A stretch of DNA of 64,000 bases from Charina bottae (GCA_023362775.1 JALMGJ010000029.1:3846768-3910767), one strand, 5' to 3'. Shown: positions 11,851 to 22,084, counted from the stretch's first letter. Program-made: numbers and translations. The notes: generated by a model from the letters alone, not told the origin.

Positions 11851-12367
11851 TACAGTATATACAGTACGCATATGTGGTGGAAATGTCCTTTCATTGCTAG
11901 GTTTTGGCAGGAAATCCAAAATGATATTACTATTATAATTGTAGGACCACTTATATTTTCACCTGAATAGTGTTTACTGGACTGCAATAGAAATATAAAG
12001 CACAAAAAGCTGTTCTCCTTTTTGTTGCTCGCTGGGTGACAGACTGAGGCCGTGTGTTGAAAAGATCCTTCAAGTTTGTCTAAGGCTCTTTGGTATGCCA
12101 AGGTGCAGATATAGCCCTTACAGAGAAAATTACATGTCAACTTGAGATTATTAAAGGCTCAGTTGTAAACAATGTTTTTCAGAAAGCATGGTCTCTGTTG
12201 AAAACAGTGACCCAAGCCGATGAGAAGTTTATCTGACATCTCACCTACCTTTTAAAATTTGGATTTTTAATTAACCTTCTTGCTTATGTCCTCTTCTGTT
12301 ATGATTATTAACATGCTATTTTATTGTATATGCCATCTCCAATTTTTAGTATTTTAGCATGAACTAT
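11851..12367. other. Unique intergenic DNA
   Basis: Nothing recognised. A 102-codon minus-strand frame at 11832-12140 has no domain features. Confidence 0.5.
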
Positions 12368-12374
12368 TGTACAT

Positions 12375-12398
12375 GTGCGGGGGGAACCTTTACCTTTA
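12375..12398 (+). repeat. 24-bp SINE-tail micro-insertion
   Basis: Only the last 24 bases of the SINE are present: GTGCGGGGGG followed by AACCTTTACCTTTA. The block is flanked by TGTACAT on both sides (12368-12374 and 12399-12405), a 7-bp target duplication. It therefore looks like a retroposition event that aborted almost at once rather than the remainder of a longer copy. Confidence 0.8.
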
Positions 12399-12411
12399 TG
12401 TACATATTATG

Positions 12412-12713
12412 GGGCGTGGTTGCCAAGCGGGTAAGACGCCAGGCTTGTCGATCTCTACTCCCGCGTGACGGAGTGAGCTCCTGCCCTAGCTCCAGCTCTT
12501 GCCAACCTAGCAATTCGAAAGCATGCAAATGCAAGTAGATGAATAGGTGCCACTTCGGTGGGTAGGTAACAGCGTTCCATGTGCGTCATGCCGGCCACAT
12601 GACCGTGGAAGCGTCTTCAGACAGTGCTAGCTCTTCGGCTAAGAAACGGAGATGAGCACCACCCCCTAGAATCGGACACGACTGTGCAGGGGAAAACCTT
12701 TACCTTTACCTAT
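12412..12713 (+). repeat. tRNA-derived SINE, ACCTTT-tail family, B box deleted
   Basis: The copy has the head (GGGCGTGGTTGCC..) and full 3' part, but goes from CTTGTCGATC straight to TCTACTCCCGCG, losing about 35 bases that contain the B box GGTTCGAATCC. A 13-bp repeat TGTACATATTATG at 12399-12411 and 12714-12726 flanks it. It inserted next to the 24-bp micro-insertion, reusing the same target sequence. Confidence 0.9.
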
Positions 12714-12726
12714 TGTACATATTATG

Positions 12727-13859
12727 ACAGTGATTATATTTATTAATAATAATTTTTTATTTAAAGAAATACTGCTAGGGGAAAAAAACAAAAAATCAGA
12801 GGGCTGCCAACAGTCTTGGGTCATAGCTTGCCCACCACTGTCTTGTAGGGAAATGTAACATGTGAAGTTGTAGAATTTTTCTTTATCTCTCATATTAGAT
12901 GTAGGAAATCAAGAACATGGATGGCTCCATTGCTCCTCACTTTTAGAAAAAGCCTTAAAAACTGAACTACTCAAAAGGGCATTTATTTAAGGTTTCTCAC
13001 TGCACATCTGTTACTTCTGATTACAATACTTTTGAAAAGTTTTTTCATTATTTCTATATTATTCTATTTTGCTGTTACAATGACTTTGGGGTTTTTTTTA
13101 CTGTATACTGCCATGAGTTTATAAGGAAGGAAGGAAGCAATCAATAAAGTAAAGACTACATGGTGGGAAATTGCTTCAGCCAGATGTGATGGTGGTCACT
13201 CATTTAGAAGACTTGGGGAAGGGATTAAGCACAAGTGAGCCTGATTACAGTAGATATATTGGCTCTATAGTATCTTCAGGGTTAGAGACTGTGTGTTTCT
13301 CAACAGCATTGAGGACTCGGCTTCCAGTTGGCCACTCTGGGGGAAAAATGGTGAAGTAGATAATCTTTTGGTCTCTCTACCCAGACTCTTCTTATTTTCT
13401 TTAGGAAGATTTATTCCACCAATACTAAAAAGTCCTGGATGCCTTGGGCTTAGTTCCCTCTCTAGTTTGATATCACTTCTTCAACTCCACCTGGTTTAAT
13501 TTGAACCATGCATCTTTCTGTCATGTGAAGCAAAAATGCTGTTCAATGAACCGTTTCATTTGAAAAGACTTGAGATTTCATTGTCTCATCTGTAAGAAGC
13601 TATACATTTCTTCAACTCATCATCATTAGCTGTACAGATAATTACACGGATTCTGGGCAATCTTGCAGTATTGAGGAAATGAAAGACTAAGGCCATGAGG
13701 GCTTTGTGCGAGGTAGATATGATAGTCACAGCACAGGATCAAATGAACAGCAAGAAAAGTTGAGGACTGTCCTCCTTATTAAATGATACGATGTCCTCAA
13801 TCACAATGAAACAAATTGATGTCCAAATTGTGTATGAATGCATGTCTCTATTTTGATGA
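12727..13859. other. Unique intergenic DNA
   Basis: AT-rich. A short AAGG run lies at about 13122-13137. No gene signal. Confidence 0.5.
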
Positions 13860-13867
13860 GTACCATA

Positions 13868-14198
13868 AGTAAAGGTAAAGGTTCCCCCCGCATATTTGTG
13901 CAGTCGTGTCTGACTCTAGGGGCCGGTGCTCATCTCCGTTTGTTAGCCGAAGAGCCAGCGTTGTCCGAAGACGCTTCCACGGTCATGTGGCCGGCATGAC
14001 GCACGCGGAACGCTGTTACCTACCCACCAAAGTGGTCCCTATTAATCTACTTGCATTTGCATGCTTTCGAATTGCTAGGTTGGCAAGAGCTGGGGCGAGT
14101 GCGGGAGCTCACTCCGTCACGCGGGGCTAGGGATTTGAACCTCCGAACTTGCGATCTTCCGATTGACAAGCCTGGCGTATTACTCGCTGAGCCACCAC
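13868..14198 (-). repeat. tRNA-derived SINE, ACCTTT-tail family, full length
   Basis: Minus-strand copy of the GTGACGGAG / CACTCGCCCC subfamily, with head GTGGTGGCTCAGCGAGTAA, B box GGTTCAAATCC, body and tail ACCTTTACCTTTAC. GTACCATA at 13860-13867 and 14199-14206 is the target duplication. Confidence 0.92.
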
Positions 14199-14206
14199 GT
14201 ACCATA

Positions 14207-15100
14207 CTTTCCAATTAATCAGGAATTGGCTTTCTGATCTAATTTTCCTTCCCTCCAACACAGCAAACAATAAACCTGTCATATAAATCCTTGGCATGAT
14301 CAGTAAACTGTAAGACCATATCATACATTTTTAGAGTACCCTAGAGACAGAAGCAATAAATGGCTTTTTGCAGCATTATTGAAGCCAGGCTACATTTTTT
14401 TCAAATCTACAGCTGACATTATCGTATTTTGTTTGTATGGGTGATCTCAATTTATGGCCTTATATTTGGAATCATCTGTAATTTTATCACAATGCTTTGT
14501 ATTTTCCAAGTAGGTTTGCAACTTTCTGTGAACAAGAAAACAATCATCCTTATTTTTGGACTCTCAATGCTTTCATTTAGTTTATGATTTAAAGCAGTAA
14601 GCTAAATATACATAAACTAATGTGAAGCCTTTTGACCATGATGCCACTTCCTTATACTTACTTTGATGCACCATCATCCCTGAACTTAATGCAGAGTGGG
14701 TCAGTCTGAGATGCTGTTTAACCTAGTTAACACAGTAACAGAAGTATTACTTCACAATGTCTGTAATTTAAAGTCTACCGTGGAACTCCGACTCTGAAAG
14801 GGCAGGGCACTGTCTGCCAAAACGGGGACATATTTATTAATGTTCACATTATGCCTTGTTGGGGAAGGAAAGAATTATGCTCAGAGAATTATAGGTTTCT
14901 CCTTCAATGAAAAAATTATTTACTATTTTTCATCCCAATCATGGGGGAGGAGAAAGATTGATATGCATCTGCTATCACTGCAATTATATCTCATTGACAC
15001 CCAGAATGTCTTCTTGTATCATGTGGGTGGCAATGCCTTCTCTTATAAACAACACATTTATTTTCTCAGCATCTCATTCCCATTCTTGCTCAAGCCTTCA
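14207..15100. other. Unique intergenic DNA
   Basis: No repeat or gene recognised. Confidence 0.5.
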
Positions 15101-15103
15101 GTT

Positions 15104-16323
15104 TATTTATTTGTTTGTTTGTTTGTTTGTTTGTTTGTTTATTAAATTTATATTACCACCCATCTCCCCCATTGGGGACCCTGGGCGGTTCACAATAGAA
15201 ACAATTAAAACGTAAATGGAAAATTTACAATATAATAAATAATATAAAATCCAAATAAAATCCAAGATGTTAAAATGGTGATACTAGGAGGCTTCATGGG
15301 ACCAGCCATCCCCAAGAGGAGCTGTTAACATTTCCCTCCCAGGCAAGCCGGCAGAACCAGGTCTTTAGATCTTTTCGAAAGGTCAGGAGCGAGGAGACCC
15401 GCCTCAGCTCTGGGGGTAAGATATTCCAAAGGGCGGGCGCAACTGCAGAGAAGGCCAGCCTCCTGGACCCCGCTAGATGGAACTCTTTAGTTGATGGGGT
15501 CCGCAGCAAGCCCTCTCTGACTGATCAGGTGGGATGGGTCGATGTTCTGGGGATGAGACGGTCCCTGGCCCTATGCCATGTAGGGCTTTAAAGGTGATAA
15601 CCAACACCTTTAATTGGACCTGGAAGCAAACTGGTACCCAATGCAGCTCACACAGCAGAGGTGTCACATGTGCCAATCTTCTGGCCCCAATAACTATCTG
15701 CGCGGCTGCATTCTGGACCAGTTGAAGCTTCCGGATACTCCTCAAGGGTAGCCCCATGTAGAGCGCGTTACAATAGTCTATATGGGAGATGACAAGGGCA
15801 TGAGTGACTGTTCGGAGGGCATCTCGGTCCAGTAATGGGCATAACTGGTGCACAATCCGAAGTTGTGCAAAGGCCCTCCTGGCCACGGCTGCCACCTGCT
15901 CTTCAAGCAGGAGTCGTGATTCCAGGAGAACCCCCAAATTCTGCACTGGTTCCGAATGGGGCAGTGCCACCCCACTCAGAACCAAAGATGACAACTTCCT
16001 AGGCCCCGAGCGGCTGTCAATCCACAGCCACTCCATCTTACTAGGGTTGAGCCGAAGCCTGTTGTTCCCCATCCAGACCCCCACGGCCTCCAGGCACTGA
16101 GATAGGGCGGCAACCGCATCACTTACTTCACCCGGGATGGAAATGTACAGCTGAGTATCATCAGCATATAGATGGTATTTCATCCCGTGGTGATGGATGA
16201 TCTCACCCAGCGGCTTCATATAGATGTTAAACAGGAGAGGAGAGAGCACCGAGCCCTGTGGCACCCCACACAAGAGGTGCTGTGGGTCAGATCTCTCCTC
16301 CCCTATCACCACTGATTGGGAAC
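15104..16323 (-). mobile_element. L2/CR1-type non-LTR retrotransposon, 5'-truncated
   Basis: A LINE copy on the minus strand. It begins near 16323 inside the reverse transcriptase domain, covers the C-terminal coding part, and ends in a 3' region with CCGCCCAGGGTCCCC and GGGGGAGATGGGTGGTAATA, then an AAACA tail (seen as GTTTGTTT at 15108-15143). Similar 3' ends recur in the window near 22.1, 27.2, 28.9, 51.1 and 57.4 kb. Most of the element, including the endonuclease, is missing. Confidence 0.88.
15294..16312 (-). pseudogene. LINE reverse transcriptase, C-terminal half
   Basis: A 279-codon frame (16312-15473) carries clear reverse-transcriptase motifs: GVPQGSVLSPLLFN about 17-30 residues in, then the catalytic YADDTQLYI at about residue 50. 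Downstream come NPSKMEWLWI, DYCNALYMGLPLRSI and ELHWVPV, the order typical of the L2/CR1 (Jockey superfamily) C-terminus. The end continues in another frame at 15509-15294 (RRLAFSAVAPALWN..LPPELR), so one frameshift near 15480-15509 breaks it. The ATG is incidental; the true start is lost with the 5' end. It would encode RNA-templated DNA synthesis for retroposition, but this copy cannot be functional. Confidence 0.88.
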
Positions 16324-16489
16324 AGCTTTTTGTCCTCTGCTTTTCTTTTCCATCTGATCCCTTCCCTTCCTTTTACATATGCCAATATTTTATTTTGCTT
16401 GAAGACAAGAGATTTTTCAGTTGTGTTAGTTTGCTTATAAATCCTGCTCCTTGACTCATTGATCCCTTCTAAATAAGAAATCAACAATA

Positions 16490-16520
16490 ATTTCAATATT
16501 ATTATTATCATTATTATTAT
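16490..16520. repeat. (ATT)n run left of the Penelope-like palindrome
   Basis: ATT triplets border the palindrome here, and a longer ATT run lies on its other side at 16757-16823, as if the element had inserted in or next to a triplet microsatellite. Confidence 0.7.
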
Positions 16521-16758
16521 TGTCTATGAAGGTTCTCAGTCATCCAGGTGGAATTGTCTGTAGCTTGAATCATGTCAACTGGATTTCTATTTTCTTAGTG
16601 GAAACGTTTCGCTCCTTATCCAAGGAGCTTCTTCAGTCTGAGCAAAGTTGGTTTACCCTTACCAACTTTGCTCAGACTGAAGAAGCTCCTTGGATAAGGA
16701 GCGAAACGTTTCCACTAAGAAAATAGAAATCCAGTTGACATGATTCAAGCTACAGACA
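16521..16758. mobile_element. Penelope-like element ends as a perfect inverted repeat
   Basis: The stretch GTTCTCAGTCATCCAGGTGG, then CAGTTGACATGATTCAAGC and the hairpin GCTCCTTGGATAAGGAGC with GCGAAACGTTTCC match what I know of the terminal region of vertebrate Penelope-like elements (the 'AAGAAGCTCCTTGGATGAGGAGCGAAACG' type). Here it occurs twice in opposite orientation: arms 16555-16652 and 16661-16758, 98 bases each, identical, around an 8-base spacer. No reverse transcriptase or GIY-YIG coding sequence is present. Confidence 0.75.
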
Positions 16759-16823
16759 TTATTATTATTATTATTAATTTTCTAAATAATGTATTTATTA
16801 TTATTATTATTATTATTACTATT
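16757..16823. repeat. (ATT)n microsatellite
   Basis: ATT triplets with a short interruption (TTTTCTAAATAATGTATTT) in the middle. Confidence 0.8.
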
Positions 16824-16829
16824 ATCTAA

Positions 16830-18436
16830 ATATTTTAAATGCTGTAATAAGATGCTTTAACTCTGAGAAATAATAACAAATAATACATCTTTGTCTATGT
16901 TCTTCCTTTCTTTTGTCCTTATAATTAGTATCACTTTTCCATCATGTTCTGGAGTGCTGTGTTTTCCTGTGTTTGTGTGTAATGTTGTCTGTATGTGTTA
17001 GTAGCCCATTAGGCAATGTCATTAGAGAGGTCAATTGTGTTGGGGTAGGGTTACTGAGAACCCTGGGAAGCAGTCTGGGCACAGCCTTACTTTCAAGGTT
17101 CATACTTACACTTCCAGACGTGCATCTTAAATGCTGAAACTAGGCATCATCACAGTATGGGATGTTTGGCTGCCCCCAAAGAAAGCAATGCATTGGGACA
17201 AAACATGGAGGCCTCCCATTTTGAGCAAGGGAAATCATGGGGCAAGCTAGCAAATTCAGGTAAGGGGCTACAGGTAGATTCTACTGGGATGTAGTACTTG
17301 GGCTACTAGTAGAGCCTACTTGGATCTGGTCTGGTCTCTTGCACGTCCCAGAATTAAAGAAAATAAAAATAAAACATGCTTGAAAACAAAACAAAAAGAG
17401 CACACAGCCAGGCCAGAGAGTGGGATGACGGCCTCAACTGAAACGGGGATCCGTTTGACATTTGTTTCCTCCTTCCTGTCCCCTTGGAAACATTATCAGC
17501 CTGGCCTTGAGCATACCAGTAAGGGAGCAATCATAAAGTGCTCGGAATACTGGGAATTACTCTGAAGTGTAGTTTGCAGGGCCGGAAATTTACTTAGGGG
17601 AATATGGAGGCAGCTTGGAGGCCACCACTTCTGTAGCTGAGTACAAACAGCTAAAACTAGAGGTTAGAGACATTTGAAAACCTCTGTACAAATTGCTCTT
17701 GACATTCTTCATGTTATTTATTGGCCAGCTTGGACTGTGCACCAAATCATAAACTACCCAGGAGCCACGCCAAGTCCACAGAGGTTTCTCTGTGTCAAGA
17801 GAACTACGTGAAAACAGCCTTTTGAAATTCTGTACATTATTTGCAGGCAGAGGAACTGGAAAAACAATTGCATTTCTCTACGAAGAGGACGCATTCAACA
17901 AATTATTGACAGTAGAATGGCTCTTTTTACTTAAATTGTTGTTTCCTTCTGTTTTCCTGCATGTGGCAACTGTGTTATCTGTCTTTCCATTGGTTTATAT
18001 CATCCTCAATGGTCTGGGAAAATGGCTGCCATAGATAATAATAATAATAATTATCATTCAGAAAAAAAACCCCTCTGTAAAAACTGAGATAAAACAGATA
18101 TCTTAGAATTTTCCCCAGAACATACTGACTTCTAAGAAAATTTAATTTAGCTGTATTCTTATGCAGATTAATTTCATGCAGTAGGAACATTCTTTACTTT
18201 TGGGGAGAATTCAGGAGGGACCAATCTGTCAGTTCCACTTTTCCCCACAATTAAATCTTCTTTCCATTCCTATTTCAGAATAATTTTTCAACTTCTGGCA
18301 AGTTGAAGAAAAAGCCTAACTAAATGAAATTCTGATCCAGCTACCTGCTCTGCTATAAATCTGATATAGATGTTTCAATATCTATCACCCCGTAGGATCA
18401 CACTATTTTTAATATAATTTTTATTAAGTTTTAAAA
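16830..18436. other. Unique intergenic DNA
   Basis: No repeat or gene recognised. A short ATA run lies near 18036-18052. An 80-codon plus frame at 17792-18034 has a hydrophobic C-terminal third but no start context, homology or splice signals that I can support. Confidence 0.5.
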
Positions 18437-18460
18437 GTAGTAGTAGTAGTAGTAGTAGTA

Positions 18461-18500
<40 letters not shown>
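18437..18500. repeat. Compound (TAG)n(TAA)n microsatellite
   Basis: TAG triplets change to TAA triplets at about 18462. It abuts the Ty3/gypsy LTR within 40 bases. Confidence 0.95.
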
Positions 18501-18537
18501 ATACAAATTAGAACAAAGAAAACAAAAAGAAATATTA

Positions 18538-18909
18538 TGATGCTCCGATCCTTCGACTGGCAAATTAGGCTCCAACACAATTCCGTAGAATATGTAAAAG
18601 CTTTTATTTACAGCGAGCGATCTGGGTTCACGTCAATGAACCAAATAAAGCAGGTATACAATAACTTACAGTTAAATAGGTTCCTGTTTCCTCCCTCCCA
18701 TCGAATGCATTATCAGTGCCATCTCGCATCCTCTAGCCCGCGCTCGGAGCTGTCTGGACGAAGTGCTGATTTGTCTTCTCCAATCCACACTTCGGGCTGC
18801 TTGTCTGTCTGACAGGTTGCTGTTACCTTCTTCCTATTGATTGCTTTTGGCGCCCTAGCTGGGGATGTCTTAAGTGGTTTCTGTTCATGGTATAAATGCC
18901 ATCATGACA
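18538..18909 (-). mobile_element. Ty3/gypsy-type LTR (3' LTR)
   Basis: Read on the minus strand it starts TGTCATGATGGC and ends GGAGCATCA, that is TG...CA. The base block before the start is a polypurine tract, GGGGAGGCAGAA (18921-18910). Inside are a possible TATA box and an AATAAA signal (AATAAAAGCTT near 18610-18600). Length is 372 bases. The pol end at 18942-19330 lies just upstream on the same strand, so this is the 3' LTR. The 5' LTR is not in the window. Confidence 0.8.
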
Positions 18910-18941
18910 TTCTGCCTCCCCAAGATTACTCCCCCCCACTC

Positions 18942-19350
18942 TCATTGTGGTTTATTTGGGAATTTAGTGTGAAACTTTTTCTTTAACTTGGGTGCGTGTA
19001 CGTGTTGTTCTGCCACCCATTCTCTGTGTGAATTATCAAATTGTTTCCATTGAATTAAATATTGTAGTTTTCCTCGATGTAATCTGGAGTCTAGAATTGC
19101 TTCTACTTCGAAGTGTTGTTCCCATCTATTATTGTTGAGATTGGTTCTGCTTTCTCTGGGTGCCACTGATTTGAGGGTTTGATGGGTTTCAGTAGGCTAC
19201 AATGGAATACTGGGTGAACTCTCCTTAAATTTTTTGGAAGTTGCAACTGTACTGTCACTTTGTTTATAATTTTCGTAATTGGAAAAGGGCCAATGTATTT
19301 TGGTCCCAATTTTTTGCATAGTTGCGTCAACTGTAAAAATTTGGTTAAAA
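18942..19350 (-). pseudogene. Ty3/gypsy pol C-terminus: integrase tail with chromodomain
   Basis: Two overlapping minus-strand frames hold the end of a chromovirus-type pol. Frame one (19330-19103) has the GPF-type region after the integrase core, with LGPKYIGPFPI and then HPVFHCSLLKP. Frame two (19166-18942) has a chromodomain, with EVEAILDSRLHRGKLQYLI and W..REWV. A frameshift around 19103-19166 separates them. In the intact family, integrase inserts the cDNA and the chromodomain guides it to chromatin. Gag, protease, reverse transcriptase and the integrase core are absent, so the copy is dead. It joins an L1 tail at about 19355. Confidence 0.88.
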
Positions 19351-19354
19351 ATTT

Positions 19355-19488
19355 AACGTCCCTCTCTAAAGTTACATCGTGACTCTCTTCTTTCTATAAT
19401 CTATCCTATCTAATCATCAAAACCACAAATCACAAGTTCATTTTTTCATTTTTATGCAAAAAGTCTATAAGGGGTTTCAAGTCAAGGA
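19355..19488 (-). repeat. L1 LINE 3' end (end of ORF2 and start of 3' UTR)
   Basis: About 130 bases closely match the longer L1 copy at 53.6-53.74 kb: AAAAAGTCTATAAGGGGTTT, then CATAAGTTCA-like, TCTATAATCTATCCT and AAAGTTACATC. On the minus strand this is the last codons of ORF2 (DWKPLIDFLHK in the other copy) and the beginning of the 3' UTR. Confidence 0.8.
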
Positions 19489-19490
19489 TC

Positions 19491-19600
19491 CAAGGTTGCA
19501 ACTAGGGGGTGGGCAAGCAGGGCATGTGCCCCGGGCGCCGCGCTGGGGGGCGCCAAAATGACAAAATAGGATTTGTATACTGGCTGTTTCCTGTCAGGAG
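19491..19600. mobile_element. hAT-type terminus (CAAGGTTGCAACTAGG)
   Basis: This is the reverse complement of the right end of the MITE at 39717-39998: GGGCATGTGCCCCGGGCGCC, then GGGGCGCCAAAATGA and TTTGTATAC. So the block begins a second member of the same element, in opposite orientation. The other end was not found; the insert may be longer and internally different from the MITE. Confidence 0.7.
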
Positions 19601-21100
19601 GTGGCCGCCCGGCCATCCAGGAGGCACGTCCTCCTGGCCAGCCACCCTGCGCCGGCTGCTGGACCACCAGTTGTGCTGGTGGGGACGCTCGCAAAGTCCT
19701 CATGGGGAAGGGCCAGGGTGCAGACCATGATGCCCATCATGCACAGTAGAGGGAGTCGCAGGGGCGGCAGGGCAGCAGCAGAACTGTTGGGGCGGTGCTG
19801 CGTCTGGCAGACCCAGACTCACACTGGCGCTTGCAAGGGACGACGTGGGTGTCATGCAAGGGAGAGCACTCGCAGTCCCCCACCAGATTCCGAATCCAAG
19901 ATGGGTGGGGTGGGGGGTGCAACTTGCCCTGGGATCAGCAGCGTGCGTGGCGGGTGACGTCTGAAAGCGGATCCCTACTGCTTCCCCCCGAAGCGCGACC
20001 CCAGACATGCTGCCAGTCTGGGTGTTGGTAGCACGGCTGCCTCTCCTACCCAGCCACGGAACAGCCCCACCTGCCAGAGTTGGCACTACCCCCCAGCCGC
20101 CCACACACACCACCTACTTTCATCTCCCCTCCCCAGCCTTGAATGCATGATGTGTGATGTGAATGTTGCTTTTGCTCTTCCCCACCCTGGAGAAGCTCTT
20201 GCAAGATGACCCCCCCCCATCCCTATGGGCTCAGAACAGCCCTTCACAGCCTGGCTGGCTGGAGAATTCTGGGTGTTGAAGTCCATACAGCTTAAGGTGG
20301 CCAAGGTTGAGAAACACTGCTCTAGAGAAACAGCTGCAGCGGGGTTGGCAAAGAAGTTCCCAATCACCCCAGGTTTCACGGGGGGGGGGCTGTGGTGGTC
20401 CATCTCTCTCTGAACCCCCCACCTCCGCCATTGGTGCAGGACACGGGGGTCTTGGCAGGAACGCTAGAGGCTTTGTACGGGAGCAAACAAGGCTCACCCA
20501 AGTTTGTTACCAAACCCTGCAGCAGAACCCAGTCGGAGGGGTGTGTGTTCATTCTGCTCCCCTCTTGCACTGTACCACAGTTTTGATTCCTGCTGCTGCT
20601 CAGCTCCTGCTCAAGGGAACGAAAGAGCAAAAACAAAGAAGGGGAGCTCTGGGGCCGGGGAGGGAGCCAAGGCGCGGCTCATTAGAAGCCAAATGGCTGC
20701 ACGGCAGGCTCCGCCCCCTTGCCAGTCTCCAAAGGCACAGAAGCCTTTGGAGCGCCACGTCGGAGGTCCCTTCATCCCACCTGAGGTGGGTTGCTGGAGG
20801 GCCAAGGAGGTGAGGGTGCAGGACCAGCTGCTGCTCCTCGCTCACTGCCTGATGGCTGCTGATAGCATTGATCCCGACCGCAACACCTGCGGCTCTCATG
20901 GCCCTCGCCCCTGAAGTGCACGGCTCCCTTTGTGTTCGGCCCCTTCCGGGAGCTTTTTATTGGCTCATTTATGCAAAACCACGCTTAAGCCAGCATTAGA
21001 GGTGCTGGGGCGGGGGCGGGGGGTGCATGGAAGGGCGATGCTCGGAGCCACCGAACTCCCTGCACTCCGTTTGGGGCGTTTTTCATATCAAGATTCTATC
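19600..21100. other. GC-rich, CpG-bearing block
   Basis: About 1.5 kb with much higher G+C than the rest of the window and many CpG, holding many long but mutually overlapping frames on both strands, as GC-rich DNA does. It follows the hAT terminus and contains a second MITE fragment at 20225-20325. It could be the interior of a GC-rich element, or a CpG island with an unrecognised first exon. No exon-intron pair could be supported. Confidence 0.5.
20225..20325. repeat. hAT-type MITE fragment (half copy)
   Basis: The half GGCTGG..GAATTCTGGGTGTTGAAGTC..AAGGTGGCCAAGGTTGAGAAACACTG matches the right half of the palindromic MITE family seen complete at 31572-31662. The left half is missing or diverged. 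Confidence 0.75.
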
Positions 21101-21557
21101 TCAAGAAGCCTGCTCTGCTGAAGAAGAAGAAGACTGGAAGAGGCATTGCAAGAACGAGATCCTGTGCTTCCTGGTTCCATCAAGGTATCCACAGCCCAGC
21201 AGACTAACACAGAACAGGAGATTATTCCACCGCTGTTTTTAGATTACAAAATTGCCAGCACAAGGAGCACAGGAGGACACAGAAGGCAGGAATTCTTGGT
21301 TAGGGGTCAGATGCCACAAGTATTTAGGAAGCAACCTGCATTCATCAAGTCACTGGAAGAAAATCTGGTCTTCATGACTTTCTATTCTTAGAACTAATTT
21401 CTGCAAAAACCTTCCTGAATTTGACTTGGCCTCTCTTCTCAATCCCCCTTGTCTATTTCTTCTGACACTGCCTTCCTGATGACGTTACGTATGTGTGTGA
21501 GCATAACCTGATTTTGTGACCATGAGAGAAATCTGGAAATATCAGAACAGTATAACA
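21100..21557. other. Unique intergenic DNA
   Basis: Includes a run of GAAGAAGAAGAAGA near 21120. No gene recognised. Confidence 0.45.
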
Positions 21558-21889
21558 GGGGCGTGGTGGCTCAACGGGTAAGACGCCAGGCTTGTCGATT
21601 GGAAGATCGCAAGTTTGGAGGTTGGAATCCCTAGCCCCGCATGATGGGGTGAGCTCCTGCACTAGCCCCAGCTCTTGCCAACCTAGCAATCCGAAAGCAT
21701 GCAAATGCAAGTAGATGAATAGGTACCACTTCAGTGGGTAGGTAACAGTGTTCCGCGCGCGTCATGCGGCCACATAACTGTGGAAGTGTCTTTGGACAAT
21801 GCTGGCTCTTCGGCTAACAAACGGAGATGAGCACCGGCCCCTAGAGTCGGACACGACTGCACAAATGTGCGGGGGGAACCTTTACCTTT
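21558..21889 (+). repeat. tRNA-derived SINE, ACCTTT-tail family, full length
   Basis: Head GGGGCGTGGTGGCTCAACGG, B-box region GGTTGGAATCC, body and tail GGGGGGAACCTTTACC. It is a more diverged copy (CATGATGGGGTGAGC, CACTAGCCCC), and a target duplication is not obvious. Confidence 0.92.
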
Positions 21890-22084
21890 TTAAACTCACA
21901 GACTACCATTTGCAAGGCCAGGAAAGGATGTGAGTATTTCATATGAATCAGTTTTGCCATTGTTAACAACCAGATGATATTCTCAGCAAGCTGACTGGTG
22001 ATCTCATCAAATAAGCAAAACTGCTTGAATGAGAAATCAGTCAATATTGATATTTGTGTATAATAACCAATATTGAAATTCTTA

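Noticed and set aside
13906..14130. Recurrent 60-90 codon frames of the type RxxYLPTKVVPxNLLAFACFRIARLARAG
   Set aside because: The same peptide appears at each ACCTTT-family SINE (also 26.5, 31.9, 34.4, 50.2 and 54.7 kb); it is the SINE body read in frame, not a gene family.
16661..16758. Hammerhead ribozyme in the Penelope-like arm (GGATAAGGAGCGAAAC)
   Set aside because: The GCGAAAC part is suggestive, but the first core block is not CTGATGA; the segment is better explained as the hairpin GCTCCTTGGATAAGGAGC. A covariance search would decide.
19700..20113. Overlapping frames of 100-170 codons on both strands at 19.5-20.9 kb as coding exons
   Set aside because: GC-rich DNA lacks stops by composition; frames overlap on both strands and none has a domain or splice pattern.
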